From: Pseudonocardia parietis
GTDB taxonomy: Bacteria > Actinomycetota > Actinomycetes > Mycobacteriales > Pseudonocardiaceae
NCBI RefSeq assembly: GCF_017876315.1
Contig: NZ_JAGINU010000001.1
Location: forward strand, 2,356,001-2,420,000
DNA: 64,000 nucleotides
Direction: 5' to 3'
In this document: positions 43,071 to 51,806 of the stretch, in pieces
Layout: every line of letters starts with the position of its first letter
Numbering within the stretch: position 1 is the first letter of the stretch
Position numbers and translations under genes: made by a program
Notes under the pieces: generated by a model
The model's database searches: none
Told to the model about the DNA's origin: nothing
What the model saw: only the letters and a program-made list of their open reading frames with translations

Positions 43071-44039
43071 CTACTCCCGGGGCCGGAGCCGGGCGTTCGG
43101 TAGCTCCGGTGCCGGCAGCGTCGACGCCCACGCGTCCGGGAACGTCCCGAACCGGCCGCCGCCCGGCCCACCGGCGGCCCGCTCGGCCTGCCACTGCTCC
43201 CGGTAACCGGCGATCTCGTCGTGCGAGGAACCGATGAAGTTCCACCACATGACGATCTGCTCGCCCAGCGGCTCCCCACCGAGCAGCAGCACGCGGGCAC
43301 CGTCGTCGCCGGCCCGCAGCTCCAGTGTCGACGAGCCCGGCGGGAGGTAGAGCAGCTCCCCGGAGGCCGCCGTCGTCCCGTGCACGCGAACCGATCCGGT
43401 GTCGACCAGCACGCCGTGCTCGAAGCTCTCGGCAACGGTGAGCGACAGCCGGGCCGCGGCCGGCAGCACGATCTCCGCGCCCAGCAGCGGTGACCAGGTC
43501 GGCACCGGCGACGTCGCGCCGGCCAGCGAGCCCAGGAAGACCCGCAGCCCGCAGCCGTCGACCTCGGTCCGTGGCGGCGCGTAGTGCTCGAACGCCGGAT
43601 CGACCTGCCGGTGCGCCGACGGCAGGACCAGCCACAGCTGTGCCCCGTGCAGCACCTCGGTGCCCGGCGTCGAGTGCTCCGAGTGCGCGATACCGCGCCC
43701 GGCCGTCATCAGGTTCAGCTCGCCGGGCCGCACGACCGCGTGCGCACCGGTCGTGTCGCGGTGCTCGATCTCGCCCGCGAACAGCCACGACACCGTCTGC
43801 AGCCCGGTGTGCGGGTGGCCGGGGACCGACATGCCGCCGGTACCCGCGACCGGGTCCGGGCCGTAGTGGTCGACGAAGCACCAGGCCCCGATCAGGGACC
43901 GGGCCCGCCGCGAGAGGGTCCGGCGGACGGTCATCGCCCGCGGCCCGCCGAGCGGGACGTCGCGTGGTGTCACCAGCTCGACGGCCGGGGCGTCGCCGCC
44001 GCAGACGACCTCTTCGGGCGCGATCTCGACGTTGCTCAC
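43071..44039 (-). CDS. Pirin-family bicupin
   Basis: A 322-aa protein with two cupin domains. The N-terminal metal site is in SVPGHPHTGLQTVSWLFAGE and HRDTTGAHAVVRPGELNLM, TAGRGIAHSE, giving the His/His/His/Glu set typical of pirins. A C-terminal tail (MWWNFIGSSHDEIAGYREQW) is conserved in bacterial YhhW/pirin proteins, some of which have quercetinase activity. The function here is not known. The GTG at 44039 overlaps the stop of the AhpD-like gene, linking three small genes in one operon. Confidence 0.87.
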   Translation of the reverse strand: MSNVEIAPEEVVCGGDAPAVELVTPRDVPLGGPRAMTVRRTLSRRARSLIGAWCFVDHYGPDPVAGTGGMSVPGHPHTGLQTVSWLFAGEIEHRDTTGAHAVVRPGELNLMTAGRGIAHSEHSTPGTEVLHGAQLWLVLPSAHRQVDPAFEHYAPPRTEVDGCGLRVFLGSLAGATSPVPTWSPLLGAEIVLPAAARLSLTVAESFEHGVLVDTGSVRVHGTTAASGELLYLPPGSSTLELRAGDDGARVLLLGGEPLGEQIVMWWNFIGSSHDEIAGYREQWQAERAAGGPGGGRFGTFPDAWASTLPAPELPNARLRPRE

Positions 44040-44527
44040 GACTGCTCCTCGGGGGCGGCCCGGCCGTCGGCGTCGCGCACGGGCACCGGGTGCCGGGACA
44101 GGATCGAGATCCGGTTGAAACTGTTGATGGTGATCGAGGCCCAGATCAGCATCGAGGTCTCGTCGTCGGTCAGGTCCTTGCGCACGGCGGCGTACTGCTC
44201 GTCGTCGAGGTGCGGCCCGGCCGTCGACGTCACCGTCTCGGCGATCGCCAGCGCGGCGCGCTCGCGGTCGTCGTACAGCTCGGAGTCGCGCCACGCGGGC
44301 AGCAGCGCCAGCTTCTGCGGGGTCACCCCGGCCGCCGTGCCCGCCCGCCAGTGGGTGTCCAGGCAGGTCTCGCAGCCGTTGATCTGCGAGACCCGCATGT
44401 TCACCAGCTCGAGCAGCGCGCGGTCCAGACCGGCCGCGGTGGCCTGCTCGCGGACGACCTTCACGACGCGGGTCATCGCGGAGTACACCTCCGGCGACTG
44501 CCGGTCGATCCGTACCCGGGTGCTCAC
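44036..44527 (-). CDS. AhpD-like / carboxymuconolactone decarboxylase-family protein
   Basis: A 163-aa helical protein with the AhpD core motif NGCETCLDTHW (C-x-x-C...H), the redox-active pair of alkylhydroperoxidase-like proteins. Segments YSAMTRVVKVVREQATAAGL and ERAALAIAETVTSTAG fit the family. It may reduce peroxides or act as a thiol-disulfide partner; true lactone decarboxylase activity is unlikely because the CxxC is present. GTG start overlaps the GNAT stop, and its own stop overlaps the pirin start. Confidence 0.87.
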   Translation of the reverse strand: MSTRVRIDRQSPEVYSAMTRVVKVVREQATAAGLDRALLELVNMRVSQINGCETCLDTHWRAGTAAGVTPQKLALLPAWRDSELYDDRERAALAIAETVTSTAGPHLDDEQYAAVRKDLTDDETSMLIWASITINSFNRISILSRHPVPVRDADGRAAPEEQS

Positions 44528-44859
44528 CGCAGCGCCTCCTCCACGGTGGCGATCGCGGCCGGGGTCACCGGGTCCACGGCGTCGGTGACGTCGTCGTGCG
44601 ACCCGACCCACTTGCGCACGTAGGGGCACACCGGGACGATCCGCTTCCCCTCGTCGCGGGTTGCGGTCAGCGCGGAGCGCACCAGCGTGCCCGCCAGGCC
44701 CCGTCCGCCGTACTCGTCACCGATCTCGGTGTGGTGGAAGATCCGCCGGTCGCCGTCGTCGATGTAGAGCAGCGACCCGACCCGGGTGCCGTCCAGTGCG
44801 ATCTCGTAGCGATGCTGCGCGGGCTCGTGGGTGACCACCGGCTGCTCGTTGTCCGACAT
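44524..44859 (-). CDS. Small GNAT-fold (YjdJ-type) acetyltransferase-like protein
   Basis: A 111-aa protein with the short GCN5-related fold: YEIALDGTRVGSLLYIDD, IFHHTEIGDEYGGRGLAGTL (acetyl-CoA loop) and RIVPVCPYVRKWV. Such minimal GNAT proteins lack a known substrate. The ATG at 44859 is preferred over a start five codons earlier. First gene of the GNAT-AhpD-pirin coupled set, which as a whole looks like a redox/stress operon. Confidence 0.85.
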   Translation of the reverse strand: MSDNEQPVVTHEPAQHRYEIALDGTRVGSLLYIDDGDRRIFHHTEIGDEYGGRGLAGTLVRSALTATRDEGKRIVPVCPYVRKWVGSHDDVTDAVDPVTPAAIATVEEALR

Positions 44860-44896
44860 GACTGATCCAACCACTTCTCCGGGTGCGGTGTTCCCC

Positions 44897-46300
44897 TCAC
44901 CCGGCGGTCCGGGGGCCGAGCCGCGGCGGGCAGCCCTCCTCGGTGGCCGGTGCCCGCAGCGCGTTCTCGATCACCTCGGGCAGTGCCGGGTGGATCCAGT
45001 ACTGCACGTCCGCCAGCCGCTCCGCGGTGGCACCCAGGGCCATGGCCTGCACGAGCTGCTGGACCAGGGTGGACGCCTGCGGGCCGAGCACGTGCGCGCC
45101 CAGCAGCGTCCCGTCCGGCGCGGCGAGGACCTTGCAGAAGCCGCGCTCGTCCTCCATCGCCCAGCCGTAGGCGACGTCGCCGTAGTCGTGCATGCCCACC
45201 CGGTACTCCAGGGCCTCGTCGCGGCACTGCTGCTCGGTGCGGCCGACGGTGCCGATCTGGGGGACGGTGAAGACGGCGGCGGGGACCAGGTCGTGGTCGA
45301 AGGCGCGCAGGTCACCGGGGTGTGCCAGGTTGTGCCGGACGATGTCGGCCTCGTGGTTGGCGACGTGCTTGAGCGGGTGCGCGGTGGCGATGTCGCCGAG
45401 CGCCCAGACCCCCTCGGCGGTGGTGCGGCCGTGGGCGTCGACCCGCACCCGGCCGTCGTCGTGGGTCTCGATCCCGGCCAGCCCGAGATCCATGCGGTCG
45501 CTGTTGGGGGTGCGGCCGGCGGCGACGAGGAGACGGTCGGCGCGGATCTCGGTGCCGTCGTCGAGGTGCAGCCGGACGTCCCCGGCGGCCCCGGTGACCT
45601 TGTCGACCGAACGTCCGGTGTGGACGGTGAACCGTTCGTGCGCGGCGGCGGTGAACCGTTCGACGATCGTCTCGTCCATCCCGCCGAGCAGGGTGTCGGT
45701 GGCCTCCACGATCGTGACCTCGCACCCCAGCCCGCCGAAGACGTGCGCGAACTCGGCCGCGATGTAGCCGCCGCCGATGACGGCGAGGTGCCGGGGCAGC
45801 TCGCCGATCCGCATGATCGTGTCCGAGGTGTCGAACGGGACGCCGGAGTCGGCCACCGGGGGCGGCACCACCGGGCGGCCGCCGTCGGCGAGCACGATCC
45901 GGTCCGCGGTGAACCCGGCGGTCCCGCCGTCGTGCAGGTCCACGGTCAGCGCCCGCGGCCCGGTGAACCGGGCGAACCCCTCGTGGACGGTGCCGTGCTC
46001 GCGGCGGTGCTCGCGGCCGTCGTCGCCGATCGGTTCCAGCCTGCTGAACACCCGGTCCCGGATGTCGGCCCAGCGGACCCGCTCGATGCGGGCGTCGACG
46101 CCGAAGCGGGCCGCCGAGCGCACCGTCTCGGCCACCTCCGCGGTGTAGGCGAGCATCTTCGTCGGGATGCAGCCGACGTTGAGGCAGGTGCCGCCGAAGC
46201 GCGTGGCCTCGACGTGCACGACGTCCAGACCGGCGAACCGGTCGTCGACGACGGTGTTGCCGGATCCGGTACCGATGACGGCGAGATCGTGGTGGGCCAC
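44897..46300 (-). CDS. mtr: Mycothione reductase
   Basis: A 467-aa NADPH-dependent flavoprotein disulfide reductase that returns oxidised mycothiol to its thiol form. DLAVIGTGSGNTVVDDRFAG is the distinctive Mtr N-terminus. The redox pair lies in FGGTCLNVGCIPTK; NADPH domain LAVIGGGYIAAEFAHVFGGL; FAD motif GVWALGDIA; and the catalytic His-Glu in WIHPALPEVIENAL. Length equals the family norm. The GTG at 46300 removes an unrelated N-terminal extension. This gene is a good marker for an actinobacterial host. Confidence 0.94.
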   Translation of the reverse strand: MAHHDLAVIGTGSGNTVVDDRFAGLDVVHVEATRFGGTCLNVGCIPTKMLAYTAEVAETVRSAARFGVDARIERVRWADIRDRVFSRLEPIGDDGREHRREHGTVHEGFARFTGPRALTVDLHDGGTAGFTADRIVLADGGRPVVPPPVADSGVPFDTSDTIMRIGELPRHLAVIGGGYIAAEFAHVFGGLGCEVTIVEATDTLLGGMDETIVERFTAAAHERFTVHTGRSVDKVTGAAGDVRLHLDDGTEIRADRLLVAAGRTPNSDRMDLGLAGIETHDDGRVRVDAHGRTTAEGVWALGDIATAHPLKHVANHEADIVRHNLAHPGDLRAFDHDLVPAAVFTVPQIGTVGRTEQQCRDEALEYRVGMHDYGDVAYGWAMEDERGFCKVLAAPDGTLLGAHVLGPQASTLVQQLVQAMALGATAERLADVQYWIHPALPEVIENALRAPATEEGCPPRLGPRTAG

Positions 46301-46379
46301 CCACCCGAGGCTAGAAGCGGTGGGCGCTCCCCGCGCGCCGACGACGCCCGGACGTGATGCGTCCCGATTCGGATTCAAC

Positions 46380-46408
46380 ACAGCAGAGACGTGGCGTCAA
46401 GCTGCTGT
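46380..46408. promoter_or_regulatory. Inverted repeat in the promoter of the aromatic-acid transporter
   Basis: ACAGCAG (46380-46386) and CTGCTGT (46402-46408) are perfect inverted arms 15 nt apart in the most AT-rich part of the 154-nt gap. The arms extend outward imperfectly (TTC...GAA). Likely operator for the downstream MFS gene; the regulator is not evident nearby. Confidence 0.4.
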
Positions 46409-46454
46409 AGAACTTAAACCGGATCGTGTCACCGACCGAGAGGGGGCGACGACG

Positions 46455-47909
46455 ATGACGTCGCCGAACAGCAGTACCCAGGACGCACGCAGACTCCGCG
46501 CGGTCGCGTGGATCGTCGGGATCGCCACCGTCGGGCTGGTCTTCGACGGGTACGACCTCGTCGTCTACGGAACGCTCGTGCCGCTGTTCCTGCGCGACCC
46601 GTCGCAGATCGGGCCGGTCGACGCGGCCGCGGCGGGCGCGCTCGGCAGCTACGCACTGGTCGGTGTCCTGGTCGGTGCGCTGATCGCCGGGTCGGTGGCC
46701 GATCTCGTCGGACGCCGGAAGGTCATGCTGACCTCCTACGTCTGGTTCTCGGTCGGCATGGCGGCGACCGCGTTCACGACGACGACCGGCGCCTTCGGCC
46801 TGCTGCGGTTCCTGACCGGGGTCGGCGTCGGTGCGCTGGTGGCGACGACCGGGGCCCTGGTCGCCGAGTTCGCCCCGCCGGGCCGCAAGAACCTGTGCAC
46901 CGCGATCGCCTACTGCGGGGTGCCGCTCGGCAGCCTCGTCGCCGCGTTGCTCGCGATCCTGCTGCTGCCGCTGATCGGCTGGCGCGGCATGTTCCTGATC
47001 GGCGCGCTGCCGCTGTTCGTCGTGCTGCCGCTGGCGATCGCGAAGATGCCGGAGTCGCCGCTGTGGCTGGCGTCGCGCGGCCGGCTCGACGAGGCCCGAG
47101 CGGTGTCCGACCGCACCGGTGTCGAGCTGCCGGAGATCGACCGGTCCGCCCCGGCCGCCGCCGCCCCCGTCGAGCGGGCCGGGTTCGCCGGGCTGTTCCG
47201 CACCCCGCACCTGCTCCCGACGCTGCTGTTCGGCTTCGTCAGCGCGGCCGGCCTGGTGCTGGTCTACGCGCTCAACACCTGGCTGCCCGAGCTGATGGGC
47301 CGGGCCGGGTACTCCGCGAACGGTTCGCTGAGCTTCCTGCTCGTGCTCAACGGCGGCGCCGTGCTCGGCGCGCTGGCCGCCAGCCGGATCTCCGACCGGT
47401 TCGGCCCGCGCCGGGTCGTCGCGGTCAGCTTCGCCCTCGGCGCGCTGTCGATCGCACTGCTCACCCTGGAGCTGCCGATCGGGCTGCTGCTCGCGTTCGT
47501 CGCGGTGGTCGGGCTCGGCACCAGCGGTACCCAGATCCTGATCTTCGGGTTCGCCTCCACGTACTACCCGACGCGGGTGCGCAGTGCGGGCGTCGCGTGG
47601 GTCGCCGGGTTCGGCCGGCTCGGCGGGATCGGCGGGCCGCTGCTCGGCGGGGCTCTCGTGGCCTCCGGGGCGGAACTGGACTCGATCTTCTACGTGCTCG
47701 CCGGGCTGGCCCTGCTGGGTGCGCTGCTCACCCTCGCGATCCCGGCCGCGCGCCGCGCCCTCGCGCCGGCCCGGGCCGACCGGACCGGCACGCCCGCGCC
47801 CGCTGCACCCACGCCCGCTGCGCCCGCTGCGCCCGCTGCACCCGCTGTGCCCGCTGTGCCCGCGCCCGCTGCACCCGCGCCCGTCGCTGCCACGACCCCC
47901 AGGGACTGA
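46455..47909 (+). CDS. MFS transporter, aromatic acid:H+ symporter type, with Ala/Pro tail
   Basis: A 484-aa carrier with 12 helices. TM1 region VGLVFDGYDLVVYGTLVPLF has the AAHS-type Asp pair (DGYD), and GSVADLVGRRKVMLTSYVWF is the loop 2-3 motif of BenK/PcaK-like carriers. It should import benzoate- or hydroxybenzoate-like acids. The last ~35 residues are a low-complexity Ala/Pro/Val tail encoded by a 9-bp repeat, likely cytoplasmic and non-essential for transport. A large hairpin follows the gene. It may cover for the broken BenE 9 kb upstream. Confidence 0.87.
   Translation: MTSPNSSTQDARRLRAVAWIVGIATVGLVFDGYDLVVYGTLVPLFLRDPSQIGPVDAAAAGALGSYALVGVLVGALIAGSVADLVGRRKVMLTSYVWFSVGMAATAFTTTTGAFGLLRFLTGVGVGALVATTGALVAEFAPPGRKNLCTAIAYCGVPLGSLVAALLAILLLPLIGWRGMFLIGALPLFVVLPLAIAKMPESPLWLASRGRLDEARAVSDRTGVELPEIDRSAPAAAAPVERAGFAGLFRTPHLLPTLLFGFVSAAGLVLVYALNTWLPELMGRAGYSANGSLSFLLVLNGGAVLGALAASRISDRFGPRRVVAVSFALGALSIALLTLELPIGLLLAFVAVVGLGTSGTQILIFGFASTYYPTRVRSAGVAWVAGFGRLGGIGGPLLGGALVASGAELDSIFYVLAGLALLGALLTLAIPAARRALAPARADRTGTPAPAAPTPAAPAAPAAPAVPAVPAPAAPAPVAATTPRD
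47801..47884. repeat. Degenerate 9-bp coding repeat (CCCGCTGCn units)
   Basis: About nine imperfect copies of CCCGCTGCG/A or CCCGCTGTG/CCCGCGCCC encode an Ala-Ala-Pro/Ala-Val-Pro tail on the MFS transporter. The in-frame period allows length variation. Confidence 0.65.
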
Positions 47910-47930
47910 CCCGCTCCGCGGGCGCGACGG

Positions 47931-48005
47931 ACCCGGTGATCACCGGCTGAGGAGTGCGACGTACGCGTCGCGTGCGCAGCACTCCTCAGCCGACGATCAC
48001 CGGGT
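47931..48005. terminator. Large 25-bp two-part hairpin downstream of the transporter
   Basis: An outer helix, ACCCGGTGATC (47931-47941) with GATCACCGGGT (47995-48005), and an inner helix, CGGCTGAGGAGTGC (47944-47957) with GCACTCCTCAGCCG (47979-47992), are each perfect and separated by a 2x2 internal loop. The 21-nt apical loop can also form GCGACG/CGTCGC. It probably ends MFS transcription before modA; it could also be a repeated intergenic element. Confidence 0.65.
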
Positions 48006-48120
48006 TTCCGGGCGGTGGTTCGGATCTGCGGTGGTAGCGGGCTGACAGAGCAGCTTCTGCGTATCTATGATCGCGAACGCCCCGCAGTTCCGGAGCTGCC
48101 CCGATCCCAGGAGTGCTGTC

Positions 48121-48891
48121 GTGCAGACCCGATTCGTCCCCCGTGCCGTCGGCGCCGCCGTCCTCACGACCGCGCTGGCCGTGTCGGCCGGTTGCGGCGG
48201 GGGAGGCGCCAGCGGCGAGCAGACGCTCACGGTGTTCGCCGCCGCATCGCTGACCAGCACGTTCCAGCAGCTGGAGCGGGAGTTCGAGGCGGCGAACCCG
48301 GGCACCGACGTCACCCTGAACTTCTCCGGTTCCTCGACGCTGGCCCAGCAGATCGACCAGGGCGCCCCGGCCGACGTGTTCGCCTCCGCCGACCGCACCA
48401 ACATGACCAAGGTGACCGACGCCGGCAACCACCAGGGTGAGCCCGTGGTCTTCGCGACGAACACGCTGCAGATCGCCGTCGCCCCGCAGAACCCGAAGGG
48501 CGTCGCCGCGCTGGCGGACCTGACACGGCCCGACCTGCGCACCGTGGTCTGCGCGCCGCAGGTGCCCTGCGGCTCGGCGACGGAGAAGGTCGAACGGGCC
48601 GCCGGCGTCGACATCCGGCCGGTGTCCGAGGAGCAGGACGTCAAGGCCGTCCTGCAGAAGGTCACCACCGGCAACGCCGACGCCGGCCTGGTCTACCGGA
48701 CCGACGTGGCGGCGTCGGACGGGCAGGCCCACGGCGTCGACTTCCCCCAGGCCTCCGGGGCCGTGAACGAGTACCCGATCACGGTCCTGCGCAACGAGCG
48801 GAACCCCGACCTGGCGCGCACGTGGGTCGACTTCGTGACCGGCGACCAGGGCCGCCGGGTGCTGGAGGAGGCCGGGTTCGGCGCGCCCTGA
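48121..48891 (+). CDS. modA: Molybdate ABC transporter substrate-binding lipoprotein
   Basis: A 256-aa periplasmic-type binding protein. A signal with lipobox (TTALAVSAGC, lipidated Cys near residue 25), then the ModA signature LTVFAAASLTSTFQQLEREF, LNFSGSSTLAQQIDQGAPAD, FASAD and VTTGNADAGLVYRTDV. It should capture molybdate or tungstate at the cell surface. The GTG at 48121 with CCAGGAG upstream begins the signal peptide; an earlier in-frame start overlaps the hairpin side. No modB or modC is in the window, so the permease must lie elsewhere. Molybdate supply is relevant to the molybdenum hydroxylase at 1.1-3.9 kb. Confidence 0.9.
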   Translation: MQTRFVPRAVGAAVLTTALAVSAGCGGGGASGEQTLTVFAAASLTSTFQQLEREFEAANPGTDVTLNFSGSSTLAQQIDQGAPADVFASADRTNMTKVTDAGNHQGEPVVFATNTLQIAVAPQNPKGVAALADLTRPDLRTVVCAPQVPCGSATEKVERAAGVDIRPVSEEQDVKAVLQKVTTGNADAGLVYRTDVAASDGQAHGVDFPQASGAVNEYPITVLRNERNPDLARTWVDFVTGDQGRRVLEEAGFGAP

Positions 48892-48902
48892 CCAGGCGCT
48901 GG

Positions 48903-49907
48903 TCAGCCGGACTCGACGACGTCCGACGCGGGTCGTCGCGGGGTCGCCGGGATCGGCACGCCGTGCCCCAGGCGCAGCACCATCTGCGGCGGGTGGGTCC
49001 CGCCGAGCAGCCGGCGCACCTGCTCGCGCACGTCGGGGACCTCGACCAGCTGGGCCACGAAGGACGCGGACAGGCCCTCGGCCGTCGCGGTCAGGAGTAC
49101 CCGCTGCAGTGCCTCCCCGGCGCGCATCTCCTCCCGCGGACCGTCGGTGTGCACGCTGAGCACGGCGATCAGCGGATCCGACTCGAACGCGGCCGGCGCC
49201 GGACGCGGGTGGGCGTCACTGCCGAAGTCCCGCATCACCCAGGCCTGGTTCGGCGGCGGGCAGGGACCGCCCGCGAAGGCGGGGACACCGTCGTCGCGGC
49301 CGCCGTCGTGCCCGGCCCAGGCGGACATCTCGGCGGTGAACGCGGGATCGCCGGTCTGCCGGGCGTGCGCCTCGCGCGCCAGCCTGCCGAGCTCCGCCAG
49401 CTCGGCGCGGTCGGTCACCAGTTGCAGCCAGGCGCCCTCGTCGAACGCGGCGCGGCGCAGCGCGAACCGGGCGGGCCGGGTGATCGCGGTGTCCCGGAAC
49501 GGCCGCCGGTTGGTGTGCCGGCGGGACACCGCGTCCAGCAGCCGTCGCTGCTCGGCGGTGATCCGGGCCGTCCCCCCGTGCCGGACGACGGCGACCAGGC
49601 CGGGGTCGCTCGGATCGGGGAAGCGGCTGACCAGCGGCCGGATCCCGGCCCCGGCCAGCGCGAGACGCAGCGTGCACAGCGCGGCGCCGCAGCCGATCCG
49701 CAGCTCACGGTCGGACGGGTCGGCGACCGGCACCCGCCGGTCGGGATCGATCCGCAGCTCGATCCGGTCCGGCCGCAGGCGGAACCGCCACGGCTGGCTG
49801 TTGTGCAGGGACGGCGCCCGCGTGGCAAGGGTGAGCAGCGCGGCGGTGGCATCGGCGTCGAGGCCGAGGGCTCCGGTCACCCACCCCTCGTCACAGGTCG
49901 CGTCCAT
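48903..49907 (-). CDS. Acg-type nitroreductase-family protein
   Basis: A 334-aa protein of the Acg subgroup of flavin nitroreductases. TLATRAPSLHNSQPWRFRLR is the conserved N-terminal block, RELRIGCGAALCTLRLALAG the next, SRRHTNRRPF follows, and HPPQMVLRLGHG ends the fold. In Mycobacterium such genes belong to the DosR dormancy regulon and may bind FMN without classical nitroreductase activity. It is divergent from the DevS-like kinase gene and paralogous to the protein at 52581, so the pair brackets the two-component system. Confidence 0.88.
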   Translation of the reverse strand: MDATCDEGWVTGALGLDADATAALLTLATRAPSLHNSQPWRFRLRPDRIELRIDPDRRVPVADPSDRELRIGCGAALCTLRLALAGAGIRPLVSRFPDPSDPGLVAVVRHGGTARITAEQRRLLDAVSRRHTNRRPFRDTAITRPARFALRRAAFDEGAWLQLVTDRAELAELGRLAREAHARQTGDPAFTAEMSAWAGHDGGRDDGVPAFAGGPCPPPNQAWVMRDFGSDAHPRPAPAAFESDPLIAVLSVHTDGPREEMRAGEALQRVLLTATAEGLSASFVAQLVEVPDVREQVRRLLGGTHPPQMVLRLGHGVPIPATPRRPASDVVESG

Positions 49908-50099
49908 GTCGGTCCCTCCCCCTCACGGCGGCGGTGCCCGCGCGCTCGTCCGGTCCCGATGGTGACGGCGCGGCGTCCGTCCGATCAGGTGCGAAGGTCC
50001 CGCGGTTCCCGGGCCGCGTGCCCTGCCCGCTGTTACCGGTGGGGAACCGTTGTGCGAGTGCCCGCAGCGGTGCCAGGTTTGCTAGCGGAAGGGCGGTGT

Positions 50100-51794
50100 G
50101 TGGTGGAGACTCCTGGCGAGCCCGAGCGGGGCGAGCTCGCGAGCCTGCTGTCCGGGCTGCGGCTCGACCAGCTGATCGGCGAGGTGCAGGAGCGGCTGGG
50201 CGAGATCGCGACGACCCGGCGTCGGATGCAGAAGCTGCTCGACGCGGTCCTCGGTATCGGGGCGGGCCTCGAGCTCGACGCGACCCTGGAGCGGATCGTC
50301 CGGTCGGCGGTGGACCTGGTCGAGTCCCGCTACGGCGCGGTCGGGGTGTTGGCGCCGGACGGCTCGATCTCGCGGTTCGTCGATGTCGGCCTCGACGAGG
50401 ACACCCGGGCGGCGCTCGGCCGCCCGCCCGAGGGCAAGGGCCTGCTCGGGCAGCTCATCGTGGACCCGCGGCCGCTGCGCCTGGCGGATCTCTCGTCCCA
50501 TCCGGCGTCGGTCGGTTTCCCGCCGAACCACCCGCCGATGCGCAGCTTCCTCGGCGTCCCGATCCGGGTGCGCGACGCCGTCTACGGCAACATCTACCTG
50601 ACCGAGAAGATCGGGGCCGCCGAGTTCACCGCCGACGACGAGCTGATCCTGCGCGCCCTGGCCGCCGCGGCCGGGATCGCCGTGCAGAACGCGGCCCTCT
50701 TCGAGCAGGGTCTGCAGCGCCAGCAGTGGCTGGAGGCGGCCGCGGAGATCCGCGGCGAGGTGCTGGCCGGCACCGACGGGCCGGACACGCTCGCGCTCGT
50801 CGCGCGCCGGTGCCTGGAGCTGTGCCGGGCCAGCGGGACGCTGATCGCGCTGGGTCCGGACGGCGACGGTGAGTTCCACGAGGGCGCCACCGCGGGCCGG
50901 TCGTGGCCTCGGAGCGGTCTGGGCGGGACGTTGCTGCGCGACGTGGTCGAGGGCCTGCAGCCGGTGCTCGCGGACAGCTCGCGCGCCGTCGTCGACACCC
51001 CTGCCGACCTGGCGGGCGGCCCGACCGTCGCGGTCCCGATGCGGGCGGTCGAGCGGGTGATCGGCGTGTTGATCGCGCAGCGCGAGCCGGGTGATCTGCC
51101 GTTCCGGCCGGCGGAGGTGCCGCTGCTGGTCTCGTTCGCCGACCAGGCCGCGCTCGCCCTGGAGCTGGGGGAGAAGAACCGCGCGCAGCAGCAGCTGGCG
51201 GTGCTCGCCGACCGCGACCGGATCGCCCGCGACCTGCACGACCACGTCATCCAACGGCTGTTCGCGGTCGGGTTGAAGCTGCAGGGCATGCTGCGCCGCA
51301 CCGCCGACGCCGACGTGCGGGACCGGGTGCAGCTGGCCGTCGACGAGCTGGACCACACCGTCCGCGAGATCCGCACGACGATCTTCGACCTGCACACCGC
51401 CGACCAGGGAGTGGGTGGGCTGCGTCGCCGGCTGCTCGACATCGTCGCCGACGTCACCGCCGAGTCCACGCTCGTGACCTCGGTGACCACCGGTGGGCCG
51501 GTGGACACGCTCGTCCCGGCGACCGTGGCGACCCACCTGCTCGCGGTGGTCCGGGAGGCGGCGACCAACACCGTCCGGCACGCCGGGGCGAGCACGCTGA
51601 CCGTGACGGTGGAGGCCGGACCGGAGCTCACCGCCGAGATCGTCGACGACGGCTGCGGGCTCGAGGGGACCGACCGGCGCAGCGGGCTGCACAACCTCGC
51701 CGAGCGGGCCGCCGAGCTGGACGGCACGTTCACCGCGGGGTCACCGGCGACGGGCAGCGGTACGCGGCTGGTGTGGACGGTGCCCCTGCCGTAG
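50100..51794 (+). CDS. DevS/DosT-like GAF sensor histidine kinase
   Basis: A 564-aa soluble kinase. N-terminal helix, GAF-A (ATLERIVRSAVDLVESRYGA, then GFPPNHPPMRSFLGVPIRVR and YGNIYLTEK), GAF-B (LALVARRCLELCRASGTLIA), the HisKA_3 phosphoacceptor RDRIARDLHDHVIQRLFAVG with His near 380, and an HATPase domain (VREAATNTVRHAGA, DDGCGL, SGLHNLAERA). In mycobacteria GAF-A holds haem and senses O2, NO or CO; that function is assumed here by homology. Start is GTG at 50100 or 50103. It is convergent with the response regulator, 12 nt apart. Confidence 0.88.
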   Translation: MVETPGEPERGELASLLSGLRLDQLIGEVQERLGEIATTRRRMQKLLDAVLGIGAGLELDATLERIVRSAVDLVESRYGAVGVLAPDGSISRFVDVGLDEDTRAALGRPPEGKGLLGQLIVDPRPLRLADLSSHPASVGFPPNHPPMRSFLGVPIRVRDAVYGNIYLTEKIGAAEFTADDELILRALAAAAGIAVQNAALFEQGLQRQQWLEAAAEIRGEVLAGTDGPDTLALVARRCLELCRASGTLIALGPDGDGEFHEGATAGRSWPRSGLGGTLLRDVVEGLQPVLADSSRAVVDTPADLAGGPTVAVPMRAVERVIGVLIAQREPGDLPFRPAEVPLLVSFADQAALALELGEKNRAQQQLAVLADRDRIARDLHDHVIQRLFAVGLKLQGMLRRTADADVRDRVQLAVDELDHTVREIRTTIFDLHTADQGVGGLRRRLLDIVADVTAESTLVTSVTTGGPVDTLVPATVATHLLAVVREAATNTVRHAGASTLTVTVEAGPELTAEIVDDGCGLEGTDRRSGLHNLAERAAELDGTFTAGSPATGSGTRLVWTVPLP

Positions 51795-51806
51795 GAGAAG
51801 GGCCGG

